A DNA stretch of 64,000 nucleotides from Candidatus Zhuqueibacterota bacterium (GTDB taxonomy: Bacteria; Zhuqueibacterota; Zhuqueibacteria; Thermofontimicrobiales; Sulfurfontimicrobiaceae), in assembly GCA_016927835.1 (NCBI GenBank), contig JAFGMA010000235.1:34984-98983 (forward strand), read 5' to 3'. How positions within the stretch are numbered: the first letter of the stretch is position 1; every line of letters begins with the position of its first letter. A program made the position numbers and the translations under genes. Below are positions 53,001 to 62,121 of the stretch, one piece after another. Under the pieces are notes generated by a model. That model did not search any database and had not been told where the DNA came from. It saw only the letters and a program-made list of their open reading frames with translations.

Positions 53001-53732
53001 TCAAGGATACTCAACATCAACCAAAAAAAGACCTCTCGCCGGAATTGTCCGCCCGGCGCGGTTTCGATCCCTCTTTTCCAGGATGTCACGCACATCCTGC
53101 GCAGTCAGACTACCACGCCCGACTTCGACCAGGGTGCCGACAATTATTCGCACCATATTGTGCAAAAACCGATTGGCGACGATCTCCATGCAAATCGAAT
53201 CCTTCATCTCCGACCAGGTGATAGATTCAACGATACAGCGATAATGCGCTACATCCGGACTCGCCTTGCAAAATGAAGTGAAATCATGTTCGCCGATGAT
53301 CATTTGCGAAGCGCTTTTCATTTTTTGCAAATCCAGCGGATATTTGCAATACCAGCTATAAAACCGGTTGATAGCGTGGCGCTTCAAAGAAATATGATAT
53401 CGATAACGTCGCTTGATGGCGTCGAAGCGCGGATTGAATTCAAGCGGCACATCCGCCACATCGAGAACGCGAATATCCAACGGCAAAAAGCGATTCAAGG
53501 CTTTTGCGATGATTTCCGGCGGATATGCTTTGTCAGTCCGGAAGCTGGCAACCTGACCCAGAGCGTGGACACCGCTGTCGGTACGTCCCGCGCCAATAAC
53601 AGGCAGCTTTTGCTGCAAGAATTTTTCGACAGCTTTTTCGAGCTCAGCCTGCACCGTGGGTTCACCGGGCTGAATTTGCCATCCACAGTAACGGGTTCCA
53701 TCGTATTCGACAATGAGTTTGATGTTGCGCAT
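53001..53732 (-). CDS. truA: tRNA pseudouridine synthase A
   Basis: 243 residues from ATG 53732. Catalytic D52 in GAGRTDSGVHA, plus RRYRYHI and the conserved FLHNMVR motif near 185. It modifies U38-40 in the tRNA anticodon arm. The start lies 2 bases after the ecfT stop, so the two are coupled. Confidence 0.95.
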   Translation of the reverse strand: MRNIKLIVEYDGTRYCGWQIQPGEPTVQAELEKAVEKFLQQKLPVIGAGRTDSGVHALGQVASFRTDKAYPPEIIAKALNRFLPLDIRVLDVADVPLEFNPRFDAIKRRYRYHISLKRHAINRFYSWYCKYPLDLQKMKSASQMIIGEHDFTSFCKASPDVAHYRCIVESITWSEMKDSICMEIVANRFLHNMVRIIVGTLVEVGRGSLTAQDVRDILEKRDRNRAGRTIPARGLFLVDVEYP

Positions 53733-53734
53733 GA

Positions 53735-54544
53735 TTAAATTACCAACTCCCACAGGAAAAGAGCGGCGCCGAAAAACAAGCTTCCCGCCAGAACCAGGAA
53801 ATCATTTCGTTTGAATTTAAGCTCTTTAAAACTGGTTCGACCATCACCGCCGGTGTAGCAGCGTGCATCCATTGCCAATGCAAGCTCATCGGCGCGCCTG
53901 AATGCCGATACGAAGAGCGGAATAATCAAGGGGATGACGCTTTTTGCTCTCTGAATGAGATTGCCGTCAAAAGTGGCGCCGCGCGAGAGCTGGGCTTTCT
54001 TAATACGTTCAGCTTCATTGAGCAGTGTCGGGATGAATCGCAGCGCCAGCGTGATCATCATGGTCAATTCATGCGTGGGTAAACCGAGTTTTCTGCCGGG
54101 CGCTGTCAATTTATCCAGGGCATCGGTCAAGTCGATGGGCGAGGTCGTTAGCGTCAGAATCGCTGCAAACAAGATTAAAATGATCAATCGCAGCGAAAAA
54201 ACGATGCCAAGCTTTATCCCTTCGCTATAAACAGGCACATCGATCCACGGAATGCGCAAGAGAAACCTGCCCTCAGCCCAAAATACATTGAGCATAAAAG
54301 TAAGAACAATCAGAATGATGAACGGTTTGATATTGCGCAAAACCAGCGAAAATGGCAAACGGGCGGCGATGATGAATGCAGGAAGCATTGCGCCAGTTGC
54401 CAACAAAACAGCCGGATTCGTGGTTACCAGCATGCAAGTCATCCCGATGATGCAGGCGAAAAATTTGCTACGGGGATCGAGACGATGTACCAGAGAATCG
54501 GTAAAGTAATATTGACCTAACGTTATATCATTGAATAAAGCCAT
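53735..54544 (-). CDS. ecfT: ECF transporter transmembrane protein EcfT (CbiQ family)
   Basis: 269 residues, about six membrane segments with two Ala-Arg coupling motifs (SRGA near 190 and DARCY near 226) that bind the ATPases. It couples ATP hydrolysis to a separate vitamin-binding S component. Neither EcfA ATPases nor an S component is adjacent. It overlaps nothing but is tightly followed by truA. Confidence 0.92.
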   Translation of the reverse strand: MALFNDITLGQYYFTDSLVHRLDPRSKFFACIIGMTCMLVTTNPAVLLATGAMLPAFIIAARLPFSLVLRNIKPFIILIVLTFMLNVFWAEGRFLLRIPWIDVPVYSEGIKLGIVFSLRLIILILFAAILTLTTSPIDLTDALDKLTAPGRKLGLPTHELTMMITLALRFIPTLLNEAERIKKAQLSRGATFDGNLIQRAKSVIPLIIPLFVSAFRRADELALAMDARCYTGGDGRTSFKELKFKRNDFLVLAGSLFFGAALFLWELVI

Positions 54545-54966
54545 ACATCGACTTTCGGTTTCATAGATGGGATAAGCGGTTTGCGGATTTTTTTGAAATT
54601 AAAATATAGCTATTTAAATCCAAAAATTCAATAACAATCTACAAACAGAAACTTGATGCAATCCACCAGACGCCGTTTCCCGGACGCTGAAGGGGAATCC
54701 AGGCGACGCAATAAGCTGTAGAAGAAATTAATAAATAAGGCTTTATAATATCAACAGATTTTTTTACTTGACTTTTTAGGGAATTTATTATATGTTTCAT
54801 ATTAAAATTTTGCAAGAGTTTCGCCTAGCAGGATGGATATTTCATTTATACCCAATGAAATAAAGGCTGAATCAGCAACTGTAAACCAGATTTTCATGCA
54901 GAGTATTTCGTGAGAATCAGCATGCTTTATCACATTTAGTCTTAAAACTTAAGGGAGGATTACTTT
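54545..54966. other. Divergent intergenic region with OPT promoter
   Basis: It contains the plus promoter at 54768-54796 and a leader of about 170 bases with no recognised riboswitch. A minus promoter for ecfT was not identified. AT-rich throughout. Confidence 0.55.
54768..54796 (+). promoter_or_regulatory. Sigma70-type promoter for the OPT transporter
   Basis: TTGACT (54768-54773), 17-bp spacer, TATGTT (54791-54796). It predicts a leader of about 165 bases. Confidence 0.6.
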
Positions 54967-57177
54967 ATGGCAGAACCTACATCCGGTCCGGGCGTTGCCT
55001 ACAAGCCGTTTGTGCCGGCAGATACGGACATGAAAGAGCTCACATTTAAAGCTTTGTTTCTTGGAGTTATTCTGGCAGTGATTCTGGGTGCTGCCAATGC
55101 GTATCTGGGATTAAAAGCGGGCATGACAGTCGCTGCGACATTTCCGGCAGCGGTTATCTCGATGGCGGTTCTTCGCCTCTTCAAGGGTACTATCCTGGAA
55201 GAGAACATGGCACGTACAACAGGTGCGGTGGGTGAGGCGCTGGCAGCCGGGGCAATTTTCACCATCCCGGCGTTCGTTATGTCAGGAGTCTGGAAAGAAT
55301 TTAAGTACATTCCGAGCACTTTATTAATGCTCGTTGGAGGTGTCCTCGGTGTTCTTTTCGTTATTATATTGCGGCGCGCCCTTATTGAAGATGCCACATT
55401 GCCCTATCCTGAAAGCAAAGCTTGCGCGGAGATCGTCAAAGCCGGTCAGGGAGGTTCATCCGGTGCGAAGTACGTTTTCGGTTCTATGCTACTGGCGGGG
55501 ATCATCGAATTCTTCAAAAATCCAAATGGCATCACAGTCATAAAATCTTATGTCCAGGGGATTTATTTTTTCGGACAAAAATCGCTCATTCGGCTGCTAA
55601 ATGGCGATACAGGCAAAATATTTCAGGTGTTCGATAAAAATGAGAAAGCCATCAAAGATGTTGCCCAATGCGAGCAAGGCTATGAAGGGCGCTTGCTGCT
55701 GCAAAGCCCTAATGCATCTCCGGCGTTTTTGGGCGTGGGCTACATCATCGGATTCAAATTGGCAGCGATCACTTTCGCCGGCGGCGTATTCGGCTGGCTG
55801 TTTCTGATGCCTATCGTACTATTCCTTACGAGTGGTAGCCTGGCTGACGTCGTTCAAGTATTAGGTGAAAGCAGTTGGACCACTGTTGCCAAAGCAGGAT
55901 ACAATGCGATTGTAAAACCCATCGCAGTGGGCGGTATGCTTGTTGGTGCGTTTTATACGCTGTTCAAAATGCGCAACAGCCTGTTTTCGGGTATCAAACG
56001 CGGCTTAAGCGATATTCGCGAAAAACAAGCCGGCGCTAAAGTCTCCCGGGTTGACAAAGACCTGCCATTCGGTATGGTGATCATCTCTATCATTGTCCTC
56101 GTTGTTTGTATGATCATATTATACCGCTATTTCAGCGAGGGATGGGGTTCTGCAACCCTTGCTGCGATCGTGATGGCGATCGCCGGTTTCATGTTTGCCG
56201 CTGTTGCCGGATATCTGGTAGGTATTATCGGCTCATCCTCGAATCCGATTTCCGGATTAACCCTCACCACGCTGCTGATCGCCGCATTACTGATGGTTCT
56301 GATCGGCTTGAAGGGAGATAATGGCATCGCTGCGACTTTGGCGGTAGCCTCTGTCGTTTGCTGCGTTGCCGGCGTCGCCGGCGACATGATGCAAGATTGG
56401 AAAGTCGGGCACATCCTGGGCGGAACACCATCTCGAATGCAGATCGGCGGCGGAATCGGAGTTATCGCGGCGTCGCTGGTGCTCGTGCTCCCGATTATGG
56501 CGCTGCACGCAGCGAACGGAATCGGCACCGAGGAATTGCCAGCGCCTCAGGCGGGCTTGATGTCGATGATGTCGCAAGGCATTATCAGCGGGGAAATGGC
56601 ATGGCCCCTGGTGATCGCCGGAATGCTATTCGCCGTCGCATTGATCATGATCAATTCGCCCTCACCGATGCTCATTTCCGTCGGCATGTATCTGCCATTT
56701 CCGACGACATTTGCCATCTTCATAGGCGGTATCATTAAATTTGTTGCGGATAAGTTTGTCGCGAAGGAAATCAGCAAAGTAAAAGACAAAAAGATCATTG
56801 AAGAGAAAAAATCAAAATCCGAAAGCACAGGCTTGCTTATCGCGTCAGGATTGGTTGCCGGCGAAGCGCTCATTGGCATTATTCTCGCAATCCTGGTTGT
56901 ATCCAAAGTCAAATTGAATACCCTGCTCAACAATGGCAAGGAAGTCGCGCAGGCAGTCATTAAAGAAACCACCGAAAAAGGTGGGGAAAAAGTTGAACGC
57001 GTCTTGAAAGTTGTCATGGAAGAAGGCGAGAGCATTGCTAATTATGGCCCCAATGCTGTAAAAGAAATGGTATTCGAAGCCAACCAAGGAATTGCTGTGC
57101 TGGGTTACCTGGTAATGATTGTGCTTGCAATCGTACTGATCTATTATCCGCTAAAATCAATTAAAAACGATAAATAA
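54967..57177 (+). CDS. OPT family oligopeptide transporter
   Basis: 736 residues with GGGAGG upstream. About 14-16 membrane segments; the N-terminal GLKAGMTVAATFPAAVISM and the later SNPISGLTL and GGxPSRMQIGGGIGV-type stretches match the OPT superfamily. A hydrophilic insertion near 195-250 and a charged loop near 595-620 sit between helices. It imports peptides or metal chelates by proton symport; substrate unknown. A strong terminator follows. Confidence 0.93.
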   Translation: MAEPTSGPGVAYKPFVPADTDMKELTFKALFLGVILAVILGAANAYLGLKAGMTVAATFPAAVISMAVLRLFKGTILEENMARTTGAVGEALAAGAIFTIPAFVMSGVWKEFKYIPSTLLMLVGGVLGVLFVIILRRALIEDATLPYPESKACAEIVKAGQGGSSGAKYVFGSMLLAGIIEFFKNPNGITVIKSYVQGIYFFGQKSLIRLLNGDTGKIFQVFDKNEKAIKDVAQCEQGYEGRLLLQSPNASPAFLGVGYIIGFKLAAITFAGGVFGWLFLMPIVLFLTSGSLADVVQVLGESSWTTVAKAGYNAIVKPIAVGGMLVGAFYTLFKMRNSLFSGIKRGLSDIREKQAGAKVSRVDKDLPFGMVIISIIVLVVCMIILYRYFSEGWGSATLAAIVMAIAGFMFAAVAGYLVGIIGSSSNPISGLTLTTLLIAALLMVLIGLKGDNGIAATLAVASVVCCVAGVAGDMMQDWKVGHILGGTPSRMQIGGGIGVIAASLVLVLPIMALHAANGIGTEELPAPQAGLMSMMSQGIISGEMAWPLVIAGMLFAVALIMINSPSPMLISVGMYLPFPTTFAIFIGGIIKFVADKFVAKEISKVKDKKIIEEKKSKSESTGLLIASGLVAGEALIGIILAILVVSKVKLNTLLNNGKEVAQAVIKETTEKGGEKVERVLKVVMEEGESIANYGPNAVKEMVFEANQGIAVLGYLVMIVLAIVLIYYPLKSIKNDK

Positions 57178-57186
57178 CCAAAATCG

Positions 57187-57230
57187 AAAGGGTTTCATCG
57201 ATCAGCGTTGAAACCCTTTTTTTATTTTTG
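57187..57230 (+). terminator. Intrinsic terminator of the OPT gene
   Basis: Stem AAAGGGTTTCA (57187-57197) with its exact complement (57209-57219), followed by a T-run. Classic rho-independent form, 10 bases after the stop codon. Confidence 0.93.
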
Positions 57231-57379
57231 TTTAGACTTCTGCAGAATAGGACTAAAGCCAGTTCATCCTTCGACTCCGCTCGGGGTGAAGCTGGGTGCA
57301 ATCCCATAGTTATGGTAAAAAATATCGCAATAGTTTAGCACCCATTCGAATACACCTTAAAAGATGATTTTCGATTAAA

Positions 57380-57435
57380 GATTAACGATTTTTGATTTGC
57401 GAATTAAAACCTTCGCAAATCGTATATCGTTAATC
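57380..57435. repeat. Two-part inverted repeat
   Basis: GATTAACGAT...GATTTGCGAA pairs with TTCGCAAATC...ATCGTTAATC, leaving a 4-base internal loop and an 8-base end loop. It may be a second terminator for the converging HAD gene or a REP-like repeat. Confidence 0.55.
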
Positions 57436-57579
57436 CTTATTCTGAAATCAAAAAAATGGTGGTGAATTATTGCGAAATATCAAGTCGGTCATCATCCGCA
57501 AGCGAGTAACATCCCCCCTGTAATCCGCCCGGTCAGCCCGTGACTTGCATATCCGCATTGCCAGAATCCGGATTATCTG

Positions 57580-58161
57580 CTAAAGCATGTTCTGTTCGAA
57601 AAATAGGTAGAAATCCTGCCATCGATACACGAGGTGCGTGGTTTCCGGAAGCTCCAGATCGGTATGACAACCATTTTTAATCAGGACTTTGATGATATTA
57701 TCATACCCATCTTTTTCGAAATGGCGCTGGTCGTCGTCCATCAACAACTCAAACTGATTTTCGCGGCAGATTTCAAGCTTGAGACGCCAAATTTTGTCTT
57801 CAATGTGGGAAGTAAATGTGCCATCGAAACAGTCGAGAATCTGGTATTCCTCCAGCCAAAGTTGCGCATACCGCATTCGCACTTCCGGGCGGGCAGTCAA
57901 TAAATACAGACGAGCCTGTTGCGCCAGTTTTTTCACGTATTCAACTGCGTCGGGCAGGGGAGGCGTTCGCAAGGTGGATTCTCGTTCATAGACAATATCT
58001 GCAATTTCATCGTAAGCTTCCAGCCCGACGATGGGAACACAGAGCGTTCGATCACAGCGCCAGGACGGAATTTGAATTCCCAGTCGTTCCTCAATGAGGA
58101 TTGATTTCATTTTATTGGTATCTGCAATAGTACCGTCAAAATCGAGTGCAATTTTTTTCAA
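57580..58161 (-). CDS. HAD-superfamily hydrolase, 5'-nucleotidase (NT5C)-like
   Basis: 193 residues. Motif I DFDGT with D7 and D9, motif II TAR (LLTARP near 92-97), motif III Lys (EDKIWR) and motif IV MDDD near 141-144. The layout resembles deoxyribonucleotidase (NT5C) family members. Substrate is not assigned. Start is 12 bases after the map stop, so co-expression is likely. Confidence 0.82.
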   Translation of the reverse strand: MKKIALDFDGTIADTNKMKSILIEERLGIQIPSWRCDRTLCVPIVGLEAYDEIADIVYERESTLRTPPLPDAVEYVKKLAQQARLYLLTARPEVRMRYAQLWLEEYQILDCFDGTFTSHIEDKIWRLKLEICRENQFELLMDDDQRHFEKDGYDNIIKVLIKNGCHTDLELPETTHLVYRWQDFYLFFEQNML

Positions 58162-58173
58162 GGGTTTCCTCTT

Positions 58174-59049
58174 TCAAACGATAATTTCGACGCCGCTTTC
58201 CGTAACCAGAACGGTGTGTTCGAATTGCGCTGAAATCGCACCATCCACGGTTACAGCGGTCCAGCCGTCGTTTAATACTCTCACGCGCCAGTTGCTGCCA
58301 AAATTAATCATTGGCTCAATTGTGAATGTCATCCCCGGCACGAATTCAAGGTCATGAAATTCATCATTATTTTCGAAATGAGTCACCGTCGGCGCCTCAT
58401 GAAAGTCCAGCCCGACGCCGTGACCGCAATAATCTCTCACAACAGCGCATCCTTCCGATTCGGCATAAGTTTGAATCACGCGACCGATCATGCCGAACGT
58501 ATTACCCGGTCTCACCTCCTGGAGCCCGAGATAAAGGCACTTGCGGCTGACGCCCACTGTGTGCCTCGCCTCCGGCGACGGTCTACCGATCAAAAATGTC
58601 CGGCTGGAATCCGCGTAAAAGCCATCCAAAATTGTCGTGACGTCGACGTTGATGATATCACCCTTTTCCAGCTTGCGGTCATTTGGAATGCCATGACAGA
58701 CCACATCATTTACAGACGTACAAACGCTTTTCGGAAAACCGCGGTAATTCAACGGCGCCGGCTTGCCGCCATTTTTAATCGTGAACTGATGCACCCACTC
58801 ATTTATTTCATTTGTGGAGATGCCCGCACCGATATTTGCCTCAACAAGGTCCAGCGTCGTTTTCACCAGGGCGCCGGATTTTCGCATGCCGGCGATTTGT
58901 TCCGGGGTCTTAAGCCGGATTTTCAACTTTCGAAGTTTGTGCACCATCAATCTTTCAGGATTGCTCATGCAGCAGTTTTTATACTTCAAACCTGAACCAC
59001 ACGGACATAATGCGTTTCGCTTAATTTTCAATGCATTTTTTTTCATCAA
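58174..59049 (-). CDS. map: Type I methionine aminopeptidase with SEC-C zinc motif
   Basis: 291 residues. An N-terminal SEC-C motif CPCGSGLKYKNCC (C15, C17, C26, C27) is followed by the MetAP fold with metal ligands D136, D147, H210, E245, E277 and the substrate His H119. It removes N-terminal Met. The SEC-C fused form (MetAP1c) is known in several bacterial groups and is thought to aid ribosome binding. Start could be either of two adjacent ATGs (59049 or 59046). Confidence 0.95.
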   Translation of the reverse strand: MMKKNALKIKRNALCPCGSGLKYKNCCMSNPERLMVHKLRKLKIRLKTPEQIAGMRKSGALVKTTLDLVEANIGAGISTNEINEWVHQFTIKNGGKPAPLNYRGFPKSVCTSVNDVVCHGIPNDRKLEKGDIINVDVTTILDGFYADSSRTFLIGRPSPEARHTVGVSRKCLYLGLQEVRPGNTFGMIGRVIQTYAESEGCAVVRDYCGHGVGLDFHEAPTVTHFENNDEFHDLEFVPGMTFTIEPMINFGSNWRVRVLNDGWTAVTVDGAISAQFEHTVLVTESGVEIIV

Positions 59050-59210
59050 AATTATCGCCTTTCAACCGTCTCACATTTGGCAATTCGCTCAATTATACCC
59101 GGGGCACCCACTGCGCTCCCCAATTCTGCGTCGTTTTTGAATTCATTAGATTACCAAAAATTACAATTAAATGCAAGGAAAAAAATTGTAATTGAGTATT
59201 CCAAAAGTGA

Positions 59211-59286
59211 CTGGTTCACAAACTCCTGTTTGTGAACCCAAAATTCATCGTAAGCCATGAAAACAACCAGCAACTGACGGATTCCC
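59211..59286 (+). repeat. Dispersed promoter-linked repeat, copy 5 (inverted orientation)
   Basis: Complement of the other copies. Palindrome GGTTCACAAAC (59213-59223) pairs with GTTTGTGAACC (59228-59238), with CCC/GGG of copy 3 changed to CAC/GTG: a compensated stem change. Core blocks CATCGTAAGCCATG and AACAACCAGCAACTG follow. It lies 18 bases upstream of the -35 box at 59305. Confidence 0.82.
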
Positions 59287-59304
59287 AGAATTTGCAAAAT
59301 TAGC

Positions 59305-59333
59305 TTGACATTCTTGTCGGAATTTTATATGCT
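59305..59333 (+). promoter_or_regulatory. Sigma70-type promoter for the Gfo/Idh gene
   Basis: TTGACA (59305-59310), 17-bp spacer, TATGCT (59328-59333), or TATATG with 15. Repeat copy 5 lies 18 bases upstream. Confidence 0.6.
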
Positions 59334-59654
59334 TACAAATCTTCATCAGATAGCGGGGTATTCATCCGGGGCTGCCGCTTCAAAAGCTGCACTCGATGGT
59401 ATTGCCTCTGCGCGTGCCCAATGATGAGAATATGGTTTCAGCCTATTGTGCGAGGCGGTTAGACGCCTATTGCCTTTTAAGCCTGCTGAAACGGGAACGC
59501 CGATCGCCAAACTGCGAGCTATCAAAAGATGTTCGATAGAATTCATTAAACCGGAAAATTAAATTTAGAATCGTTGCTTTAGAGTGTATTGAATTTGAGA
59601 GTATCAAATTACTTGCAATATCAGTAACGTACAACCAAGTGAGGAGAACCGTCA

Positions 59655-60686
59655 TTGGAAAAACTATTGAAAGCTGTACTGGTTGGATGTGGCAGTATCA
59701 GTCATGCCTGGCTCAACGCGGCAAAAGCTGAAGCGAACCTGGAGATTGTGGGTCTGGTTGACATCAATATTGATGCCGCACACAAACTTGCTGAAGCATT
59801 CGAACTGGTTGAAGTTGAAATCGGAACGGAACTTCAAAAGATTCTGCAAAGCAACAAGCCCGACATTGTTTTCGATTGCACTGTGCCGGAGGCGCATGTT
59901 TCGGTCACGCTGGCTGCCCTGGCGCATGGCTGCCATGTGCTGGGTGAAAAGCCGCTGGCGGACAGCATGGAAAATGCCCGTAAAATGGTGGAAGCCGCGG
60001 CGAAAGCCGGCAAGCTGTACGCAGTCATGCAGAACCGGCGATATGCGCGGCAGATCAAGGGACTGGCGACGTTCCTTCGCAGCGGCGCGATTGGCAATAT
60101 TACGACAGTGAATTGTGATTTTTATATTGGCGCGCATTTCGGCGGCTTTCGCGATGAAATGGCGCACGTGCTGCTGCTCGATATGGCGATTCACACGCTC
60201 GATGCGGCGCGACTCATTTCAGGCGCGGATCCGGTGTCTGTATTTTGCAAAGAGTGGAATCCTCGCGGCTCCTGGTACGCCCACGGGGCTTCCGCGATCG
60301 CGCTTTTCGAAATGACTCGCGATATCGTATTCACTTATCGCGGCAGTTGGTGCGCGGAAGGGATCAATACGACCTGGGAAAGTGATTGGCGCATTATTGG
60401 CGATAAAGGCAGCGTCATCTGGGATGGGGGCGATCATTTCAAGGCGCAAACACCGGTTGAGGATTCGGGATTTATCCGCAAATGCGATGACCTGGAAATT
60501 CCAGTCTGGACTGAAAATGAGATGCCCAAAACTGGTCATGCAGGCGCGCTGCGCGAATTCCTGGAATGTGTCCGAACGGGCAGAACGCCGGAAACGGTTG
60601 CTTCCGATAATATTAAAAGCCTGGCAATGGTGTTCGGGGCAATTGAAAGTGCGGATGCGGGCAAGCGTGTTGAAATCCTCGGTTGA
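59655..60686 (+). CDS. Gfo/Idh/MocA-family oxidoreductase
   Basis: 343 residues starting at TTG 59655, 8 bases after GAGGAG. N-terminal Rossmann GCGSISHAW (11-19) and the EKPLA motif (98-102, catalytic K99) are intact; the C-terminal domain is the usual beta-sheet. It acts on a sugar, inositol or related alcohol with NAD(P); substrate unknown. It could serve the same pathways as the epimerase and URO-D-like genes in the window, but no gene is adjacent. Confidence 0.93.
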   Translation: MEKLLKAVLVGCGSISHAWLNAAKAEANLEIVGLVDINIDAAHKLAEAFELVEVEIGTELQKILQSNKPDIVFDCTVPEAHVSVTLAALAHGCHVLGEKPLADSMENARKMVEAAAKAGKLYAVMQNRRYARQIKGLATFLRSGAIGNITTVNCDFYIGAHFGGFRDEMAHVLLLDMAIHTLDAARLISGADPVSVFCKEWNPRGSWYAHGASAIALFEMTRDIVFTYRGSWCAEGINTTWESDWRIIGDKGSVIWDGGDHFKAQTPVEDSGFIRKCDDLEIPVWTENEMPKTGHAGALREFLECVRTGRTPETVASDNIKSLAMVFGAIESADAGKRVEILG

Positions 60687-60860
60687 AGACCGGATTTGGC
60701 TCAACTGAGAATGAATAAGGGATGTTAGGTTTTTCTTCAGCCGGCATAAAGTCCGCACAAAAATCCCGTTCGTCGAATGCAGCGAAATGGAGGGCATTCA
60801 GGTGGAAAATTGTTTATTACAATTTCGCAGCCGGCGAGTTGCGGATAGCTGGTTAAGCAG

Positions 60861-60889
60861 TTGAAATTGAATCAAAAAGTTTGTACATT
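60861..60889 (+). promoter_or_regulatory. Candidate sigma70-type promoter for the PEGA/Omp28-like genes
   Basis: TTGAAA (60861-60866), 17-bp spacer, TACATT (60884-60889); about 36 bases before ATG 60926. Confidence 0.45.
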
Positions 60890-60925
60890 TGTTACGAAAT
60901 CAAAATCAATCACTTGAGAGTTGTT

Positions 60926-62107
60926 ATGCGAAAATTGATTTATCTTCTCATTTTTTCATTAGCCGGATGCGGCGTGAAACAACCTGTTGAAAATATTGAT
61001 AATCGCATCACAGGGAAAATATTGGTAACCTCTGAGCCAGCCGGGGCATATATATTTTTGGATGGCGAAGCAAAAGGAAAACTAACGCCCGATACCTTAA
61101 GCAACATCTCCGTCGGATCGCACACGATTTATATCATTAAAGACGGCTTCCGGAGTATGCCTGATTCGTTGGTTGTTTCAGTTGAGGAAAATAAAGTATC
61201 CCGCGCAGAATTTGAATTGACAAAATTGCTCCAAAGCGGTTTGGTTGAAATTAAATCAATACCGGCTCACGCTGAAATTTTCGTTGACGGTCAAACAACC
61301 GGAAAATTTACCCCGGATACCGTTCAGGTGGAAGCCGGCAACCATCTCATTAAAATTGCGAAGAATGGTTATAAGGATAAACAATGGCAGCAAACCGTTT
61401 CACAGGATTCAATCATATTTTTAGAATCAATCCTTGAAATTAACCGGCGAATTCTGCTGGAAGCATTTGGCAATGTATCCTGTACACCTTGCGTTCAGGC
61501 TGCGCAAAATTTACACAATTTCGAAGCAACTATTCCTCGTAATCAATTTGCAATCATTGAATATTACGCCAACTGGCCCAGTCCGAATGATCCTTTTTAT
61601 AAAGAGGCGCCGCATGATATCAATCAACGGCTTATGCATTACCAGGTATCCGCTTTGCCCACTTTAATTATCGGCGGTTCCGCAAGCGCGGATGCGACGG
61701 ATTATGACAACATTCTCGCCACATATCAAGAAGCTTACTCGACTCAAAACGCCGGCATCGGATTATCGATTGCTAAGCGTCTGAATGAAGGCGAATTGAT
61801 TGTCGAGATCGAGTTGTACAATTTCGAAGGCAACTTTGACGACGACCAACTTCACCTGTTCGTCGCAATCGTTGAAAACAACATCCATTTTGACTCACCG
61901 CCAGGTACCAACGGCTTGACTGATTTTGATTTCGTGTTCAGAAAATTTTTAACACCCGAAGGAGGCATGCCAATTCGGAATAATTCGAATTTAATTGAAA
62001 CCGACTTTGCATTCGATTGGTTAAAGTGGGATTATGCCAACTGCAAAATCGCTGCATTTATCCAGAATATATCTTCATCCAAAATCATACAAGTTTCACA
62101 AAACTAA
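60926..62107 (+). CDS. PEGA-domain lipoprotein with Omp28-like thioredoxin fold
   Basis: 393 residues from ATG 60926. Lipobox LAGC with C15. Two PEGA domains (about 31-95 and 106-165), each with the SEPAGAYIFLDGE/GSHTI- type pattern, then an Omp28-like thioredoxin-fold region from about 175 with C186 and C189 (SCTPC). PEGA modules are seen in surface proteins; the CxxC suggests redox or structural use. It is followed 15 bases later by another Omp28-like gene, so they form a pair. Confidence 0.83.
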   Translation: MRKLIYLLIFSLAGCGVKQPVENIDNRITGKILVTSEPAGAYIFLDGEAKGKLTPDTLSNISVGSHTIYIIKDGFRSMPDSLVVSVEENKVSRAEFELTKLLQSGLVEIKSIPAHAEIFVDGQTTGKFTPDTVQVEAGNHLIKIAKNGYKDKQWQQTVSQDSIIFLESILEINRRILLEAFGNVSCTPCVQAAQNLHNFEATIPRNQFAIIEYYANWPSPNDPFYKEAPHDINQRLMHYQVSALPTLIIGGSASADATDYDNILATYQEAYSTQNAGIGLSIAKRLNEGELIVEIELYNFEGNFDDDQLHLFVAIVENNIHFDSPPGTNGLTDFDFVFRKFLTPEGGMPIRNNSNLIETDFAFDWLKWDYANCKIAAFIQNISSSKIIQVSQN

Positions 62108-62121
62108 GAGATGGAGTTTTT

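Larger units (their letters stand above)
57178..57579. other. Convergent intergenic region with terminator and repeats
   Basis: After the OPT terminator it holds the sequence TTCATCCTTCGACTCCGC (57262-57280), a common bacterial intergenic repeat, also found in shorter form near 5020, and a two-part hairpin at 57380-57435. No gene is visible. Confidence 0.55.
59050..59654. other. Divergent region with repeat copy 5, promoter and a long structured leader
   Basis: It contains repeat copy 5 (59211-59286), the promoter at 59305-59333 and a leader of about 315 bases before TTG 59655. The leader folds in part: GTTTCAGC (from 59435) with GCTGAAAC (about 59480), enclosing an AGGCG/CGCCT hairpin. A minus-strand 66-codon frame at 59346-59546 covers the same bases and has no known family. 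Confidence 0.55.

Noticed and set aside
52820..53095. 91-codon minus frame
   Set aside because: Overlaps truA out of frame and lacks a ribosome site.
59346..59546. 66-codon minus frame in the Gfo/Idh leader
   Set aside because: No family match or ribosome site; the same bases form a hairpin on the other strand.
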